From: Candidatus Woesearchaeota archaeon | GTDB lineage: Archaea; Nanobdellota; Nanobdellia; SCGC-AAA011-G17; GW2011-AR17 | Direction of reading: 5' to 3' | NCBI GenBank assembly: GCA_016211095.1 | Contig: JACQSW010000041.1 | Location: forward strand, 1 to 5,284 | DNA: 5,284 nucleotides | Part shown: piece by piece, positions 4,142 through 5,284 of the stretch | Numbering within the stretch: position 1 is the stretch's first letter | How the letters are laid out: every line of letters starts with the position of its first letter | Translations under genes and position numbers: made by a program | The notes under the pieces: generated by a model | Seen by the model: the letters and a program-made list of their open reading frames with translations, nothing else | Databases searched by the model: none | What the model was told of the DNA's origin: nothing

Positions 4142-5143
4142 TTAGAAGTCGAGCGGCGTTCTTCTCCTGCCTATTACTGAGAGCAGGGCTTCGTCAATAA
4201 AGTCAATTGTTTTTCTTAGCATTCTGTGTCGCAGTTTTGGGAAGGCTTTGCGCCCGCCAACATATATCCTTGTGCTTATGTCTGGGCTGAAGTCGGACCT
4301 GCCGCTGTTGCCTCGCACGATTATCAGGCTGTTTATGGCTGCTTCGCCGATTAGCCCGCTTTCTAATACGTCTCCAGAGATGGTTATTTTTGTTGAGTCT
4401 GCACCGCGAGCTACTTCTTCTCCGGCGTCTCCTTCAACTTTTATTTCACAGTTTCTTGAGTAATGCCCTAATTCTCGGCCAGCATTGCCTTTTATGGAGA
4501 GTTTGGTGTTTCTTGCGTTGCTTCCTGCGTAGCCGCCCACATTTCCCTTTACTTCTATGGTGCATTCTTCTCCGCAAAAGAATGAGAATTCGCCTGCATT
4601 GCCTATAAGTTTTAGTTTCGATTTTTTGGCTTCTTGGTAGGCGTGTGTGCCTATGTTTCCGGTGATGTAAGCTGTTAGGCTTTTTGATTTTCTGCCGAAG
4701 AAGCTTCCGCAATCGCCAACTATGTCAAGCGTTAGGTTTTCTAGGCCAACCCCAAAGTGGTTTAGGGGTGTGTGCGTGCTGAGGAAGTTTAGCTTAAATG
4801 TTTCTCCTGGGCTGCTTATGCCTTTTATTAACGCGGTTAGGTATGCGCCTGTTTTTTGTTTAAAATCAGGGTGGTCTGTTAATTCTTCCATTGCGAAGCA
4901 GAAGTTTTCAACGTCGCTTTTGGTGTATAAGACTTGTTTTGTGAATTGTGATGCTAGGGTAACGAGTTGCATCCCCTCATAATTGTAACCGCAAAGTTTT
5001 TCTTCTAAGAATTCTTCAAAGTTGCCCATAACGTGAGCTATGCCTGGTTTTTTGCTGAAGTCTAGGCTTTTTTCTTTTATTTCTTTTTTTGTATACTGCT
5101 TAAACAGTTTCCCTGCATCTTGCTCATTTATTTTGTTAGCCAA
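4142..5143 (-). CDS. GXGXG-type right-handed beta-helix protein, 333 aa
   Basis: The middle of this protein is a regular repeat: turns begin with glycine at residues 143, 162, 181, 200, 219, 238 and 257, an exact 19-residue period, with a further one at 278. Most turns start G-[ND]-x-G (GDCG, GNIG, GNAG, GNVG, GNAG, GDAG), and turns 1, 4 and 5 show the full GxxGxxxG pattern. Between turns are short strands such as LTLDI, LTAYI, KLKLI and TIEVKG. This is the layout of the GXGXG right-handed beta-helix found at the C-terminus of glutamate synthase large subunit and in formylmethanofuran dehydrogenase subunit C. Residues 1-105 form a helical domain instead of catalytic domains of those enzymes, and the C-terminus (300-333) is basic and helical. 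No partner enzyme is encoded nearby, so the function is unknown. The start is TTG at 5143, the first usable start after an upstream in-frame stop and 30 bp from a TATA element. Confidence 0.9.
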   Translation of the reverse strand: MANKINEQDAGKLFKQYTKKEIKEKSLDFSKKPGIAHVMGNFEEFLEEKLCGYNYEGMQLVTLASQFTKQVLYTKSDVENFCFAMEELTDHPDFKQKTGAYLTALIKGISSPGETFKLNFLSTHTPLNHFGVGLENLTLDIVGDCGSFFGRKSKSLTAYITGNIGTHAYQEAKKSKLKLIGNAGEFSFFCGEECTIEVKGNVGGYAGSNARNTKLSIKGNAGRELGHYSRNCEIKVEGDAGEEVARGADSTKITISGDVLESGLIGEAAINSLIIVRGNSGRSDFSPDISTRIYVGGRKAFPKLRHRMLRKTIDFIDEALLSVIGRRRTPLDF

Positions 5144-5158
5144 TATAGCCTGCCTTTT

Positions 5159-5177
5159 AGTTAAATTAACTTATATT
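5159..5177 (-). promoter_or_regulatory. TATA element with overlapping palindrome upstream of the beta-helix gene
   Basis: aatataag (5177-5170 on the minus strand) is centred about 30 bp before the TTG start and would give a near-leaderless transcript. Overlapping its downstream edge is AGTTAAATTAACT (5159-5171), a perfect palindrome with 6-bp arms around one central base, well placed for a repressor. The TATA is reasonable; the operator role is inference. Confidence 0.45.
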
Positions 5178-5224
5178 ATGTTCGGTAGGTATTTTAATGT
5201 TACTATTTTTATAGGGAAGGTTTT

Positions 5225-5284
5225 TTATTCTGGGGTTACTTCTTTTAATTTTTTGTTGTCTTCCTCTTCTAAGAAGTCTTCGTA
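5225..5284 (-). CDS. C-terminal 19 residues of an unidentified gene, partial
   Basis: The right edge cuts a minus-strand gene. In frame with a TAA stop at 5225-5227 the visible end reads YEDFLEEEDNKKLKEVTPE, a strongly acidic then mixed-charge tail of the kind found at protein C-termini. Other minus-strand frames could also be open over so short a stretch, but this one has a coding-like charged composition and ends 81 nt before the next start, which carries its own promoter. No family can be assigned. No clear T-tract terminator follows it. Confidence 0.5.
   Translation of the reverse strand, partial: YEDFLEEEDNKKLKEVTPE

Noticed and set aside
4248..4982. Several 70-90 codon frames within the beta-helix gene on both strands
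   Set aside because: They overlap a gene whose 19-residue repeat proves the coding frame; the alternatives are Arg/Leu- or Ser-rich shadows.
1..5284. CRISPR array or insertion sequence
   Set aside because: No regularly spaced identical repeats of 23-40 bp, no transposase-like frame and no terminal inverted repeats flanked by target duplications.

Overview
The window looks like chromosomal DNA from an AT-rich archaeon, probably a small-genome DPANN-type lineage (Pacearchaeota or Woesearchaeota-like); this lineage call is inference. The direct signs are archaeal-type promoters: TATA elements centred about 26-30 bp before the start codon, with little or no Shine-Dalgarno sequence, so several genes look leaderless. 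There are also two tRNA genes without an encoded CCA, one of them a tRNA-Ser with G73, and T-tract terminators. No rRNA, CRISPR array or insertion sequence is visible.

Left part (1-1265). A Bro-N (phage-antirepressor-type) gene runs off the left edge on the minus strand. A 230-bp gap follows, holding a palindromic TATA element and an operator-like inverted repeat. Next comes a minus-strand pair: a small two-helix membrane protein with a sequon-rich tail, overlapping by 8 nt the rRNA methyltransferase gene rlmH. Divergent from this pair is tRNA-Ser(CGA), followed by a hairpin plus T6 terminator.

Middle (1366-3803). Four plus-strand genes follow: an unrecognised 277-aa protein with a possible internal duplication, an unrecognised 214-aa protein, a six-helix MarC-family membrane protein, and a 47-aa DUF5679-type zinc-ribbon protein. 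The zinc-ribbon gene is the only one with a strong Shine-Dalgarno sequence and probably shares a transcript with marC. It ends in a T-rich terminator that faces a T9 tract on the other strand.

Right part (3744-5284). On the minus strand are a coding-like but broken reading frame just downstream of tRNA-Lys(CTT), the tRNA itself, a 333-aa protein, and the last 19 codons of another gene. The 333-aa protein carries a run of glycine repeats with an exact 19-residue period, as in the GXGXG right-handed beta-helix domain of glutamate synthase and formylmethanofuran dehydrogenase subunit C.

How the genes relate. rlmH and the tRNAs are translation-related housekeeping; MarC and the zinc ribbon have no clear link to them. 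The most interesting observation is that the 214-aa protein on the plus strand appears to be a divergent, glycine-poor relative of the 333-aa beta-helix protein on the minus strand. This would be an undescribed archaeal protein family present twice within 3 kb.
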